A stretch of 64,000 bases of DNA, taken from NCBI GenBank assembly GCA_016710435.1, contig JADJVV010000001.1, forward strand, positions 372,001 to 436,000. The letters run 5' to 3'. Shown here piece after piece: positions 32,507-41,450 of this stretch; position 1 is the first letter of the stretch; every line of letters starts with the position of its first letter. Origin of the DNA: Hyphomicrobiales bacterium. GTDB lineage: Bacteria > Pseudomonadota > Alphaproteobacteria > Rhizobiales > Aestuariivirgaceae. Under the pieces are notes generated by a model. It worked only from the letters and a program-made list of their open reading frames with translations. It was not told where the DNA came from and ran no database searches. The translations under genes and the position numbers were made by a program.

Positions 32507-32526
32507 AAGGCGCCGCGCGGCGCCTT
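32507..32526. terminator. Bidirectional terminator
   Basis: Perfect stem AAGGCGCC / GGCGCCTT with a GCGC loop, preceded by six A residues, between the convergent phosphatase and cell-wall hydrolase genes. The A-run makes it strongest for the minus strand; on the plus strand only CTTGT follows. Confidence 0.75.
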
Positions 32527-32548
32527 GTGGGGTGCGATGGCTGGCCGG

Positions 32549-33523
32549 TCAGCCGTCAGAATAGAAGATGTGCGTGCCGATCTTCACCAGCTTGCGCATG
32601 GACCGGGCCCAGCGCGGCTTCACGTAGTCGGCATGATAGTTGGTGGCGGTGCTCATGGCTTTGCCCATGTTGACCTCGCCGCTGATCGCCATCTGGGCAA
32701 TGCGCTTGGAGCGCGACCAGGCGGCAGGGCTCTTCACGTCGTCTGGCATGCCGTCGCAGGCAAAGGAGAACTGGCAGGAATTGCGGCGCTGCGAACCCTG
32801 GTAGACCACGCCGCAGATTGTCTTGGGATAGGCCGGATCCTTGGTGCGGTTGAGGATGACCTTCGCGACCGCAAGCTGACCCATCTCGGACTCGGAGCGG
32901 GCTTCGAAGTAGACGGCCCGGGCAAGGCAGTTCTCCTCCGCGACGCGGAGGCGGCGCTGCGACAGCTGCTTTTTCTTGTCCGTGTTTGAAATGACGAGAG
33001 CTTCGCCCGTTTCGGCGGGCTTGGCGGCCAGCGCCAGCTTCTTCACCGCCTTGGCGCTCACATCCTGTTCGGCCTTCAGGTTGATGGAGGCCGGCTCGAT
33101 GTGGATACGCTTGTCCTTGGCTGCGGCGAGCGCCTTCTTCTTCACGGGCGCTTCAGGCGCTTCCCCGGCATCGGGAACAAAAAGGTCGCCCTTGCCATCG
33201 GCCTGCACGGTCTGGCTGCGCAGTTGCACGAGGGCGGCGGACTGGAATGTGTCGCCTTCCGGCAGCAGCGAACTCTTGCTCGAAAGCTCGGTCGTTTGCG
33301 GCATGGAGGGCATGGACGGAATGGAGATGACGGAGGCTTCAGCGGTATGGGCCGACGCGTTGCGGCCGATGTAGTGTCCGGCAAAGGCAAAAGCGGCGAC
33401 CAGCATGATGCCGCCCAGCACGATTGGCGAATATTCTGCAATGGCGCTGCGGGGTTCCTCGAACTCCAGTTCAAAGGAGTCGTCAACCCAGCTCCGTCGC
33501 CCGCGATATTCCGGTGCCCTCAA
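32549..33523 (-). CDS. SleB/CwlJ-type cell wall hydrolase, membrane-anchored
   Basis: A 324-residue protein: short cytoplasmic N terminus, one membrane helix (YSPIVLGGIMLVAAFAFAGHY), a ~140-residue low-complexity periplasmic linker rich in Ala/Lys, and a C-terminal Hydrolase_2 domain. The domain shows ENCLARAVYFEARSES with the catalytic glutamate, VAKVILNRTKDPAYPKTIC and VVYQGSQRRNSCQFSF. Members are lytic transglycosylase-like peptidoglycan hydrolases. I prefer the TTG at 33523 because GGAG lies 7 bp upstream; a TTG at 33589 would add 22 residues but lies within the likely promoter. A CtrA-like box is 81 bp upstream of the chosen start. Confidence 0.85.
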   Translation of the reverse strand: MRAPEYRGRRSWVDDSFELEFEEPRSAIAEYSPIVLGGIMLVAAFAFAGHYIGRNASAHTAEASVISIPSMPSMPQTTELSSKSSLLPEGDTFQSAALVQLRSQTVQADGKGDLFVPDAGEAPEAPVKKKALAAAKDKRIHIEPASINLKAEQDVSAKAVKKLALAAKPAETGEALVISNTDKKKQLSQRRLRVAEENCLARAVYFEARSESEMGQLAVAKVILNRTKDPAYPKTICGVVYQGSQRRNSCQFSFACDGMPDDVKSPAAWSRSKRIAQMAISGEVNMGKAMSTATNYHADYVKPRWARSMRKLVKIGTHIFYSDG

Positions 33524-33603
33524 CTTCCCGCTCCGACTTGTTGTTGACCGGACCTCCCTAGTGGGAACCCCGACCGGATACCAGTACAATACAACGGTTC
33601 CCG

Positions 33604-33618
33604 TTTACCACAGGTTAA
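33604..33618 (-). promoter_or_regulatory. CtrA-like box (TTTA-N7-TTAA) before the cell wall hydrolase
   Basis: TTTA-CCACAGG-TTAA on the plus strand (TTAA-N7-TAAA read on the minus strand) differs from the CtrA consensus by one base. A possible -10 (TATTGT) follows on the minus strand before the TTG start at 33523. Confidence 0.35.
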
Positions 33619-33704
33619 CCACGTCCGGCAACCCGAAATGGCCATTCCGGGGTCACTTTTCCGCCTTCTGTAAGGCATGGTTAACACACTGAACGGGCGG
33701 GGTT

Positions 33705-36341
33705 TTAGCCTGATTTCCGCAACCGGGCCTGGGCTGCGGCAAGGCGCGCGATGGGCACGCGGAAGGGCGAGCACGACACATAGTCGAGCCCCTCGGACTC
33801 ACAGAAGGCGATCGATTGCGGGTCGCCGCCATGCTCGCCGCAAATGCCGAGATGGATGTCCGGACGCGCTGCCCTGCCCCGCTCCACCGCCATGTGAACA
33901 AGCTCGCCCACACCATCCACGTCCAGCGTGACGAAGGGATCGGCCGGAAAGATTCCCTTGGACGCGTATTCACCGATGAAGCGGGCGCTGTCGTCGCGGC
34001 TGATGCCGAATGTCGTCTGGGTGAGGTCGTTTGTGCCGAAGGAAAAGAACTCCGCCGCCTGGGCGATGTCCGCCGCCCTGAGGGCGGCGCGCGGCAACTC
34101 GATCATCGTGCCCACGCGATAGGTGAAGGTCAGCCCCGTCTCGCGCTGCACGTCGGCAGCGGCGGCATCGATCCGTCCCCGCACCAGGTCAAGCTCGGCG
34201 CGCGAGACGACCAGCGGCACCATGATTTCCGGAATGGGCGGCTTCCCCGTCGTTTTCGCCACCTCGGCCACCGCCTCGAACACGGCGCGGGCCTGCATGT
34301 CCACGATTTCGGGATAGCTCAGCAGCAGGCGCACCCCGCGATGGCCCAGCATGGGATTCTGCTCGCGCAGGTCCTGGATGCGGCGGCGGAGCAGCGTGTT
34401 GTCGGCATTGAGCGCACGCGCCAAGGCATCGATGTCGGCGCTGTCTTCGGGCAGGAATTCATGCAGCGGCGGATCGAGCAGGCGCAGCGTCACCGGAAGG
34501 CCCGCCATGATCTCGAACAACTCCACGAAGTCCGTGCGCAGCATGGGCAGCGCCTTGGCCAGCGCCGCCCGCCGGTCGCGCTCGCGGTCGGCCAGGATCA
34601 TCTCGCGGATGGCCACCAGCCGGTCGCCTTCGAAGAACATATGTTCGGTGCGGCAAAGTCCGATGCCTTCCGCGCCGAAATCCCGCGCCATGCGGGCATC
34701 CTGCACCGTTTCGGCATTGGCACGCACGGCCATGCGGCGGTGCTTGTCGGCCCAGGTGAGCAGCGTGGCGAAATTGCCGGAGAGTTCCGGCGGACGGATA
34801 TCCACCGCGCCCTTGAGCACCTGCCCGGCCGAGCCATCGAGCGTGATGATGTCGCCCCGCTTCAGGGTGAAACCCGGTCCGGTGAGTGTGCCCGCAACGG
34901 TGTCGATGCGGAGCGCCGATGCGCCGGACACACAAGGTTTGCCCATGCCGCGCGCAATCACCGCCGCATGGGAGGTCATGCCGCCGCGCGTGGTGAGCAC
35001 GCCTTCCGCCGCGTGGAGTCCGCGAATGTCTTCCGGCAGCGTCTCGGGCCGGACGAGGATCACCTTCACTCCATCTGCCGCGAGCGCGCGCGCCTCCTCG
35101 GCATCGAAGATGATCGCCCCCGACACGGCTCCCGGAGAAGCCGGCAGCGCCGATACCACGACCATGCGCTTGGCTTCGGGATCAATTGTGGAATGGAGCA
35201 ACTGGTCCAGCGACAGGGGATCGATGCGGAGCAGCGCCTCCTGTTCCGTCATGGAGCCGGCGCGCACGAAATCGGTGACGATCTGCAGCGAGGCGGAGGT
35301 CGAGCGCTTGCCGGGCCGGGCTGACAGGAACCACAGCCGTCCATGCTCCACCGTGAATTCGACTTCAACGGCGTCACGCAACGTCGTTTCCAGTGCCGCA
35401 ACCCCCTTTTCCAGCGCGGCGCAAGTCTCGGGCAGGACGGACTGGAGCGACTCTCCACCGCCATTGCGCAAGGGCACCACGGCCCTGAGCCGCGCCGCGA
35501 GGTCCGGGCCTTGCGCCTGCGGCAGGAATTCGCCAGCCATCGCTGCCACGCCTGTCTGCGGGTGGCGGGACCAGGCGCGGCCGACGCCACTGTCGTCGCC
35601 CGCATTGCCGAACACCATGGCCTGCACGATGAGGGACAGTCCTGCATCTTCCGGCGCGCCGTGAATCTTGCGCTGTGTCTTGGCGCGCGGCGCATGCCAG
35701 GCGCGCACCATGGCGGCGAGCGTCGTCATCAGTTGCTGGCGCGGATCCTCCTGGAAGGCCTCGCCGTTGTTGCTTTCGAACTGCGCCTTGAAGCGCTTTG
35801 CGATTTCCGTGGCGTCCGAGCCGCGCAACTCCGCATCCGACACATAGCCGCGCTCCTCCTTGTAGAGGGCCAGCACATCCTCAAAGGCGGCGGGGTCGTC
35901 CCCCAGCACGGCATGGGCATAATTCTGGATGAAACGGCGGTAGCATTCCTGGGCAAAGCGCACATCGTTGCTCTCGGTTGCAAGCGCCGCCACAGTGACG
36001 TCGTTGAGGCCGATGTTGAGCACTGCCTCGACTGCACTGGGCACACCTGCGGGCACACTGGGCCGCACCGCCAGCAGCAGCGGCTTCTCGCGCCCGCCGA
36101 ATGTGCGGCCGGTCTCCGCTTCCAGTTGCGCGATGGCCTGGTCGAGTTTCCCGGACAGCGGTGCTTTCAGGCCCTCGCCGAGGCTGCGGCAGGCCGCGAC
36201 TGGCAGCGCAAAGCCGGGCGGCACCGCCAACGACAAGGCCGCCATGCCGCATAGCTGCGTCGCCTTCGCGCCCAGTGCGGCAGCGTCGGACGGCCCCGTG
36301 GAACCGAGGTGGCAGAAGAGAAGCGGGTCAGCGGCGGTCAT
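33705..36341 (-). CDS. ppdK: Pyruvate, phosphate dikinase with divergent ATP-grasp domain
   Basis: An 878-residue PPDK-like protein. The central phosphohistidine H458 (TTRGGMTSHAAVIARGMG) and the C-terminal PEP/pyruvate barrel (GLCRTEHMFF, NPMLGHRGVRLL, catalytic CGEHGGDP cysteine) are intact. The N-terminal ATP-grasp part is not: LGAKATQL replaces the usual LGGKGANL, AVRPSVPAGVPSAVEAVL replaces the VRSGA-SMPGMMDTVL loop, and FLSARPGKR puts S340 where PPDK has the ATP-binding glutamine of LQTR; E328 and R342 remain. The enzyme normally interconverts pyruvate + ATP + Pi and PEP. The altered loop suggests changed nucleotide handling. Location near glyQS is shared with other Rhizobiales. Confidence 0.85.
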   Translation of the reverse strand: MTAADPLLFCHLGSTGPSDAAALGAKATQLCGMAALSLAVPPGFALPVAACRSLGEGLKAPLSGKLDQAIAQLEAETGRTFGGREKPLLLAVRPSVPAGVPSAVEAVLNIGLNDVTVAALATESNDVRFAQECYRRFIQNYAHAVLGDDPAAFEDVLALYKEERGYVSDAELRGSDATEIAKRFKAQFESNNGEAFQEDPRQQLMTTLAAMVRAWHAPRAKTQRKIHGAPEDAGLSLIVQAMVFGNAGDDSGVGRAWSRHPQTGVAAMAGEFLPQAQGPDLAARLRAVVPLRNGGGESLQSVLPETCAALEKGVAALETTLRDAVEVEFTVEHGRLWFLSARPGKRSTSASLQIVTDFVRAGSMTEQEALLRIDPLSLDQLLHSTIDPEAKRMVVVSALPASPGAVSGAIIFDAEEARALAADGVKVILVRPETLPEDIRGLHAAEGVLTTRGGMTSHAAVIARGMGKPCVSGASALRIDTVAGTLTGPGFTLKRGDIITLDGSAGQVLKGAVDIRPPELSGNFATLLTWADKHRRMAVRANAETVQDARMARDFGAEGIGLCRTEHMFFEGDRLVAIREMILADRERDRRAALAKALPMLRTDFVELFEIMAGLPVTLRLLDPPLHEFLPEDSADIDALARALNADNTLLRRRIQDLREQNPMLGHRGVRLLLSYPEIVDMQARAVFEAVAEVAKTTGKPPIPEIMVPLVVSRAELDLVRGRIDAAAADVQRETGLTFTYRVGTMIELPRAALRAADIAQAAEFFSFGTNDLTQTTFGISRDDSARFIGEYASKGIFPADPFVTLDVDGVGELVHMAVERGRAARPDIHLGICGEHGGDPQSIAFCESEGLDYVSCSPFRVPIARLAAAQARLRKSG

Positions 36342-36431
36342 GATCGTGTTGCATTGCAGCAAAGCCGTTCGGCCCGACGCGGTCAAGCCTTCCGTGCACA
36401 GACGATGAACGGCGCTGCGATGAGGTCGTCC

Positions 36432-37640
36432 TCAGGCTGGCAGGGCTCGGGGCAAAGCGGGCGTGCGGTTGCGGAAGACGAGCCACATCGCCACCGACAT
36501 GTTGGCGAGGTTCCAGCCGATGCCGTGGACGAAGGCCCAGGTGTATGACCCGGTCATGTCGTAGATCTGGCCTGATAGCCATCCGCCCAGCGCCATGCCC
36601 AGCACGGTTGCCGTCAATACCAGTGAAATGCGGAAGCCCGCCTGCCGCGCCGGGAAATTGTCGCGGATGATGAGCGCATAGCTCGGCACAATACCGCCCT
36701 GCGAAAGGCCGAAGAAGGCCGACACGATGTAGAGCGAGGTGAGGCCATCGAAAGGAATGTAGAAGAGCAGCGCCAGGCATTGCAGCAACGAACCGATGAT
36801 CAGCGTCCCCACGCCGCCGATCTTGTCGGCGAGAAGTCCGGATGCAAAGCGCGAGATGACGCCGAAGCCCAGCATGAGCGACAGCATTTCCGCCCCCCGC
36901 GCCGTGCCGTAGCCCAGGTCGGCGCAATAGGCGATGATGTGCACCTGCGGCATGGACATGGCGACACAGCAGGCCAATCCGGCGAAAATCAGCAGCCCCT
37001 GCAGCACTGGCGTGCCGTTCGGTTCCCGCGTGAGCGCTGCGGGCGCCGGACGCTCCTCCAGCGAGGCGCGCGGACGCAACAGCAGAGACAGCGGCAGCAT
37101 CAGCACCACCGTGACGATGCCGATGAAGATGTAGGAATTGCGCCAGCCCCACAGTTCGATGGCGTGGGTGAGCACGGGCGGCCAGATGGTGCCGGCGAGG
37201 TAATTGCCGCTGGCGACGATCGCCACCGCAATGCCGCGCCGCTTCTGGAACCACAGCGAGATGTCGGCCACCAGCGGGCCGAAGGTGGTGGCACAGCCCA
37301 TGAAGCCGATGATGCCCGCCTGGGCCGCAACGAAGGTCCAGTAGCTCGGCGCATAGGCGCAGGCGATGAAGCCCACACCCAGCATCACGGAGCCCGCAAA
37401 CATCGGCACCATGATGCCGAAACGGTCCGCAATCCGGCCCGTCACGAGGCCGCCCAGGGCAAAGCCGATCATGGTGAGGGCGTAAGGGAGGGAGGCACCC
37501 GAGCGGTCAATGCCGAACTCGTGTTCGACCACCGGCAACGTGACCACCGCCGCCCACAACCCGATGCCGCCAATGGTGGCAAGGGCCAGCGAAATCGCCA
37601 TGCGGAACCAGGAATATCGCGAGTCGGGAGCGTGGATCAT
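36432..37640 (-). CDS. MFS transporter
   Basis: A 402-residue protein with twelve predicted helices. The A-motif loop between helices 2 and 3 is GGLVTGRIADRFGIMVP, and the second half repeats it as ASGLLADKIGGVGTL. The pattern (GLWAAVVTLPVVEHEFGIDRSGAS, GPLVADISLWFQKRRG) resembles the oxalate/formate and monocarboxylate antiporter-like branch of MFS, suggesting transport of small organic acids; the substrate is not certain. It sits between glyS and ppdK on the same strand, 137 bp after glyS. Confidence 0.87.
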   Translation of the reverse strand: MIHAPDSRYSWFRMAISLALATIGGIGLWAAVVTLPVVEHEFGIDRSGASLPYALTMIGFALGGLVTGRIADRFGIMVPMFAGSVMLGVGFIACAYAPSYWTFVAAQAGIIGFMGCATTFGPLVADISLWFQKRRGIAVAIVASGNYLAGTIWPPVLTHAIELWGWRNSYIFIGIVTVVLMLPLSLLLRPRASLEERPAPAALTREPNGTPVLQGLLIFAGLACCVAMSMPQVHIIAYCADLGYGTARGAEMLSLMLGFGVISRFASGLLADKIGGVGTLIIGSLLQCLALLFYIPFDGLTSLYIVSAFFGLSQGGIVPSYALIIRDNFPARQAGFRISLVLTATVLGMALGGWLSGQIYDMTGSYTWAFVHGIGWNLANMSVAMWLVFRNRTPALPRALPA

Positions 37641-37735
37641 CCGCGCCGCATATCACGCCGGCGCGCCGCTGCGTAGGGCCAGCCTCGCACAACTGCCCAG
37701 CACCTCAGGTGCATCGATTGTACCACGGCTCCTCC

Positions 37736-37767
37736 CCTCCCGATCGCGCTCACGCGGCGAAGGGAGG
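37736..37767 (-). terminator. Stem-loop downstream of glyS
   Basis: CCTCCC / GGGAGG arms with a 20-base GC-rich loop lie 10 bp after the glyS stop (minus strand). There is no good U-tract; it could be a weak terminator or part of a degenerate repeat. Confidence 0.3.
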
Positions 37768-37777
37768 ATGAGGGAAC

Positions 37778-39787
37778 TCAGCCTTCGATCTTGGAAAAAT
37801 CCGCCACCTCGGCGCAAGCCTCGCGGATGCGGTTGAGGAGACGCAGGCGGTTGACGCGGAAGGTCTGGTCCTTGTCGTTCACCGTGACGCCCTCGAAGAA
37901 GGCATCGACGGGCGCGCGCAATTTCGCAATCGCCTTCATCGCCGTCTCGAAATCCTCGTTCTCCACGGCCTTGCGGGCCTGCGCTGACGACGCGGTGATG
38001 GCGGAATGCAGCGCCTTCTCCTCGCCCTTGATCAGCTGCTGCGGATTGACGTCACCCGAATAGGTGGTGCCGTCCTTCTTCTCTTCGATGCGGAGGATGT
38101 TGGCGGCGCGCTTCACACCCGCGAGCAGGTTCTTGCCGTCATCGGTGTCGAGGAACTTCGACAACGCCTCGACACGCTTCACCACCATCAGCAGGTCATC
38201 CTGCCCACCGAGGGAGAACACCGCGTCGATCAGGTCATGCCGCGCGCCTTGATCCTTGAGATAGACCTTGAGGCGGTCGGCGAAGAAGGAGAGGAGGTCG
38301 CTGCCCCACTTCATGCGGAGACGCAGGTCACTCTCGAGAATGATACGGATGACACCGAGCGCCGCACGACGCAACGCATACGGATCTTTCGAACCCGTCG
38401 GCTTTTCGTCGATAGCCCAGAAGCCGACAAGCGTATCCAGTTTGTCCGCCAGCGCCACGGCCATGCCGACCTTCGAGGCCGGGATGTTGTCGCTGGGGCC
38501 TTGCGGCTTGTAGTGGTCGCGGATGGCGTCGGCCACCTCGGCGTCGTGGCCCTGATCGAGCGCATAGTAGCGCCCCATGAGGCCCTGCAGTTCCGGGAAC
38601 TCGCCCACCATGCCGGTGACGAGATCAGCCTTGGCCAGGCGCGCCGCCAGCTTCGCCTTCTCCACGTCAGCGCCAATCGTCTTGGCGATTTCGCCAGCCA
38701 GTGTCTCGATGCGCTTCACGCGCTCGCCTTGCGTGCCGAGCTTGGCATGGAAGGTGATCGCGTCGAGCTTCGCAAGCTGGTCTTCCAGCTTCACCTTGCG
38801 GTCCTGGTCCCAGAAGAACTTGGCGTCCGAGAGGCGCGCCGCGATGACCTTGTTGTTGCCGCGGACGATCTCCTGCCCGCCATCGCGCGCGATCATGTTG
38901 GAGATCAACAGATAGCGGTTCGCCAGCTTGCCCGTCTTGGCATCACGCAGATTGAAGCATTTCTGGTTGTTCTTGATGGTGGTGATGATCACCTCCGGCG
39001 GCACATCAAGGAAGGCGGGATCGAACTCGCCCATCAGCACCACGGGCCATTCCACAAGGCCTGCCACTTCCTTCAGCAGCCCCTCGTCCTCGATCAGTTC
39101 GAGGCCCTGCGCCATGGCGAGCGTGCGCGCATCATGGCGGATCGTCTCGGCCCGCGCCGTGGCATCCACGATCACATGCGCCTTGTGCAGCTTGTCGGCA
39201 TAGTCCTCGAAGCGCTTCACCTCCACGCTGCCCTTGGACAGGAAACGGTGCCCGCGCGTGCTGTTGCCGCTGCGAATGCCATCCACATCGAACGCGACCA
39301 CCTCACCATCGAAGGTGCAGATGATGGAATGCAGCGGCCGCACCCACTTCAGGCTGCCCGAACCCCAGCGCATGGGCTTCGACCACGGGAACTTGCGGAT
39401 CACCTCCGGCACAAGCGCCGCGATGATCTCCTCGGCACTCCGCCCCGCCTTCTTGATGATGGCGAGATAGAACGCACCCTTCTTGTCGTCCTGCGTGGTG
39501 AGTTGATCGAGCGTCAAACCGGTGGAGCGCAGGAAGCCGTCGATGGCGGCCTGCGGTGCATCGACCTTCGGACCTTTGCGTTCTTCCCGCGTATCGGCGG
39601 CGCGGGCCAGCAGGCCCTCCACCGACAGCACGAGGCGGCGCGGCGTGGCATGGGCCTGCGCGCCCTCATAGGTAAGGCCTGCATCCACCAGGCCGTTGGT
39701 GATGAGCGATTTCAAATCCTCCGCCGCCTTGGCCTGAAGCCGCGCCGGGATTTCCTCGGAGAACAGTTCGAGCAGAAGCTCAGCCAT
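37778..39787 (-). CDS. glyS: Glycyl-tRNA synthetase beta subunit
   Basis: A 669-residue GlyS. The N terminus MAELLLELFSEEIPARLQ and the middle GLVEWPVVLMGEFDPAFLDVPPE are hallmark sequences; the C-terminal DALR-like anticodon-binding part includes VFFEG-type DAFFEGVTVNDKD. With GlyQ it forms the alpha2beta2 enzyme that charges tRNA-Gly. Its ATG shares one base with the glyQ stop (TGATG), ensuring coupled translation. The upstream ten-codon extension inside glyQ is not real. Confidence 0.97.
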   Translation of the reverse strand: MAELLLELFSEEIPARLQAKAAEDLKSLITNGLVDAGLTYEGAQAHATPRRLVLSVEGLLARAADTREERKGPKVDAPQAAIDGFLRSTGLTLDQLTTQDDKKGAFYLAIIKKAGRSAEEIIAALVPEVIRKFPWSKPMRWGSGSLKWVRPLHSIICTFDGEVVAFDVDGIRSGNSTRGHRFLSKGSVEVKRFEDYADKLHKAHVIVDATARAETIRHDARTLAMAQGLELIEDEGLLKEVAGLVEWPVVLMGEFDPAFLDVPPEVIITTIKNNQKCFNLRDAKTGKLANRYLLISNMIARDGGQEIVRGNNKVIAARLSDAKFFWDQDRKVKLEDQLAKLDAITFHAKLGTQGERVKRIETLAGEIAKTIGADVEKAKLAARLAKADLVTGMVGEFPELQGLMGRYYALDQGHDAEVADAIRDHYKPQGPSDNIPASKVGMAVALADKLDTLVGFWAIDEKPTGSKDPYALRRAALGVIRIILESDLRLRMKWGSDLLSFFADRLKVYLKDQGARHDLIDAVFSLGGQDDLLMVVKRVEALSKFLDTDDGKNLLAGVKRAANILRIEEKKDGTTYSGDVNPQQLIKGEEKALHSAITASSAQARKAVENEDFETAMKAIAKLRAPVDAFFEGVTVNDKDQTFRVNRLRLLNRIREACAEVADFSKIEG

Positions 39788-40695
39788 CACACGCGCCCTC
39801 CGGCTGTCTTGCTCCACGCTTCGCAGCAGGCCTTCGCCAGTTCACGCACACGCAGGATGTAGGCCTGCCGTTCCGTGACCGAGATGACGCCGCGCGCATC
39901 CAGCAGGTTGAAGGTGTGCGAGGCCTTGATGCACTGGTCATAGGCCGGAAGCGCCAGGTCGTGCCGGCCATCCTTGTCGCCCGCATCGAGAAGCGCCCGG
40001 CATTCCTTTTCCGCATCGATGAAATGCTGGTGCAGGATCGCTGTGTCGGCATGCTCGAAATTGTAGCGCGAATATTCCTGCTCGGCCTGCAGGAAGACGT
40101 CGCCATAGGAGATGCGGCCCTCGCCCTCGGCGCGGCCGTTGAAGTTCAGGTCATAGACGTTGTTGACGTTCTGCACATACATGGCGAGGCGTTCGAGTCC
40201 GTAAGTGAGTTCGCCGGAGACCGGGGCGCAATCAAGACCGCCCACCTGTTGGAAATAGGTGAACTGCGAGACTTCCATGCCGTCGCACCATACCTCCCAG
40301 CCAAGGCCCCAAGCGCCCAGCGTCGGGCTTTCCCAGTCGTCTTCCACGAAGCGGATGTCGTGCAGCCTGGGATCAAGACCGATGGCCGCGAGCGAACCGA
40401 GGTAGAGGTCCTGCAGGTCCGGCGGCGAGGGTTTCATGATGACCTGATACTGATAGTAATGCTGCAGGCGGTTGGGGTTCTCGCCGTAGCGGCCATCCTT
40501 GGGGCGGCGCGAAGGCTGCACATAGGCGGCACTCCAGTGCTTCGGCCCCACCGAGCGCAGCGTCGTCGCCGGATGGAACGTGCCAGCGCCCACTTCCATG
40601 TCATAGGGTTGGAGAATGACGCAGCCCCGCTCGCCCCAGTACTGGTGCAGCGTGAGGATGAGGTCCTGGAAGGATTTCGTCGGATGCAAAGCCAT
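39787..40695 (-). CDS. glyQ: Glycyl-tRNA synthetase alpha subunit
   Basis: A 302-residue class II synthetase alpha subunit: SFQDLILTLHQYWGERGC, ILQPYDMEVGAGTFHPATTL, EDDWESPTLGAWGLGWEVW and VSQFTYFQQVGG are near-invariant in GlyQ. It holds the aminoacylation active site. The start at 40695 (MALHPTKSFQD) fits the family; it has no Shine-Dalgarno sequence and is immediately preceded by a 7-bp hairpin. An ATG four codons upstream lies in the loop of that hairpin. Confidence 0.96.
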   Translation of the reverse strand: MALHPTKSFQDLILTLHQYWGERGCVILQPYDMEVGAGTFHPATTLRSVGPKHWSAAYVQPSRRPKDGRYGENPNRLQHYYQYQVIMKPSPPDLQDLYLGSLAAIGLDPRLHDIRFVEDDWESPTLGAWGLGWEVWCDGMEVSQFTYFQQVGGLDCAPVSGELTYGLERLAMYVQNVNNVYDLNFNGRAEGEGRISYGDVFLQAEQEYSRYNFEHADTAILHQHFIDAEKECRALLDAGDKDGRHDLALPAYDQCIKASHTFNLLDARGVISVTERQAYILRVRELAKACCEAWSKTAGGRV

Positions 40696-40696
40696 G

Positions 40697-40717
40697 TTGC
40701 GCCGCATAAAGGCGCAA
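40697..40717 (-). other. Hairpin abutting the glyQ start codon
   Basis: Minus-strand TTGCGCC / GGCGCAA arms (7 bp, perfect) with a 7-base loop end one base before the glyQ ATG. It could fold in the mRNA over the ribosome-binding region. No larger riboswitch structure is apparent. Confidence 0.45.
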
Positions 40718-40798
40718 GCCGGGAGGGTCAAGGGAAGGCGTCGCCCTGGGTACCCTCTAACGCCGGGATGACGGAGATTTTCTCAAGCGGAACTCAGT

Positions 40799-41443
40799 TT
40801 ACCCCAGCTTGCGGTACACGTGCGCCCGCGTGGTGAAATCACCTTCCGTATGGGAGAACGGCAGAGGCCGGTAGATGGGTGTCGTCTCCACCGCCGCCAG
40901 CAGGCCGGCACGCACCAGACCGTCCAGCATGTGGTGGAAGCCTTGCTCTTCCCAGATCACGGTGCCCACGGTGAACAGCAGCACGCCGCCCGGCTCCAGG
41001 ATGCGCGTCAATTCGCGAAAGGCACTCGCCGGCGCATGGCCGTTGGTGAACGTCCCGGTGGAGAGGATGGCGTCAAAGGCACCATCCGGAAAGGGTAGCG
41101 CCTCACCCAGCACGCCTTGCCGCAGGTCGGCATAGCAGCCGCGCGCCCGCGCCTTCTCCAGCATGCCCGCCGACATGTCGATGCCCGTGAGATTGTTGTA
41201 GCCGAGGATGGAGAGAATGTTGCCGATGGCACCCGTGCCCACGCCCGCATCCAGGATTGCCGCCTCGCGCGACGGCACATGCCGCGACACCAGCCCGGCA
41301 ATCACCGGGGCATGCACGTAGCCCACATGCAGGAGGTCGGCATCATAGGTTTCGGCCCAGGTGTCGTAGAGCTTGCGCAGGTCTTCGCCGTTCTTGGCGC
41401 GGTAGACGCGGTCCAGCCAGTCGTCGGTCTCCGTCTTTCCCAT
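40799..41443 (-). CDS. Class I SAM-dependent methyltransferase
   Basis: A 214-residue Rossmann methyltransferase of the Methyltransf_11/25 type: motif I ILDAGVGTGAIGNILSILGY (63-82), acidic motif II GIDMSAGMLEKAR, motif IV FDAILSTGTFTNGHA and motif VI LEPGGVLLFT. N-terminal RKLYDTWAETYDADLL is a frequent lead-in for small-molecule methyltransferases. The substrate is unknown. It lies 7 bp after the small protein gene and before glyQ on the same strand. Confidence 0.85.
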   Translation of the reverse strand: MGKTETDDWLDRVYRAKNGEDLRKLYDTWAETYDADLLHVGYVHAPVIAGLVSRHVPSREAAILDAGVGTGAIGNILSILGYNNLTGIDMSAGMLEKARARGCYADLRQGVLGEALPFPDGAFDAILSTGTFTNGHAPASAFRELTRILEPGGVLLFTVGTVIWEEQGFHHMLDGLVRAGLLAAVETTPIYRPLPFSHTEGDFTTRAHVYRKLG

Positions 41444-41450
41444 TGGGCGG

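Noticed and set aside
33816..35324. 502-codon open frame opposite the PPDK gene
   Set aside because: Antisense shadow; PPDK motifs on the minus strand are unambiguous.
38006..39862. 618-codon open frame on the plus strand opposite glyS
   Set aside because: Shadow of glyS caused by GC-biased third positions; the protein has no recognisable fold and glyS is certain.
40738..40785. REP-like sequence (CGCCGGGATGACGG) upstream of glyQ
   Set aside because: Only one imperfect copy in the window and no second arm; cannot be called a repeat without a genome-wide search.
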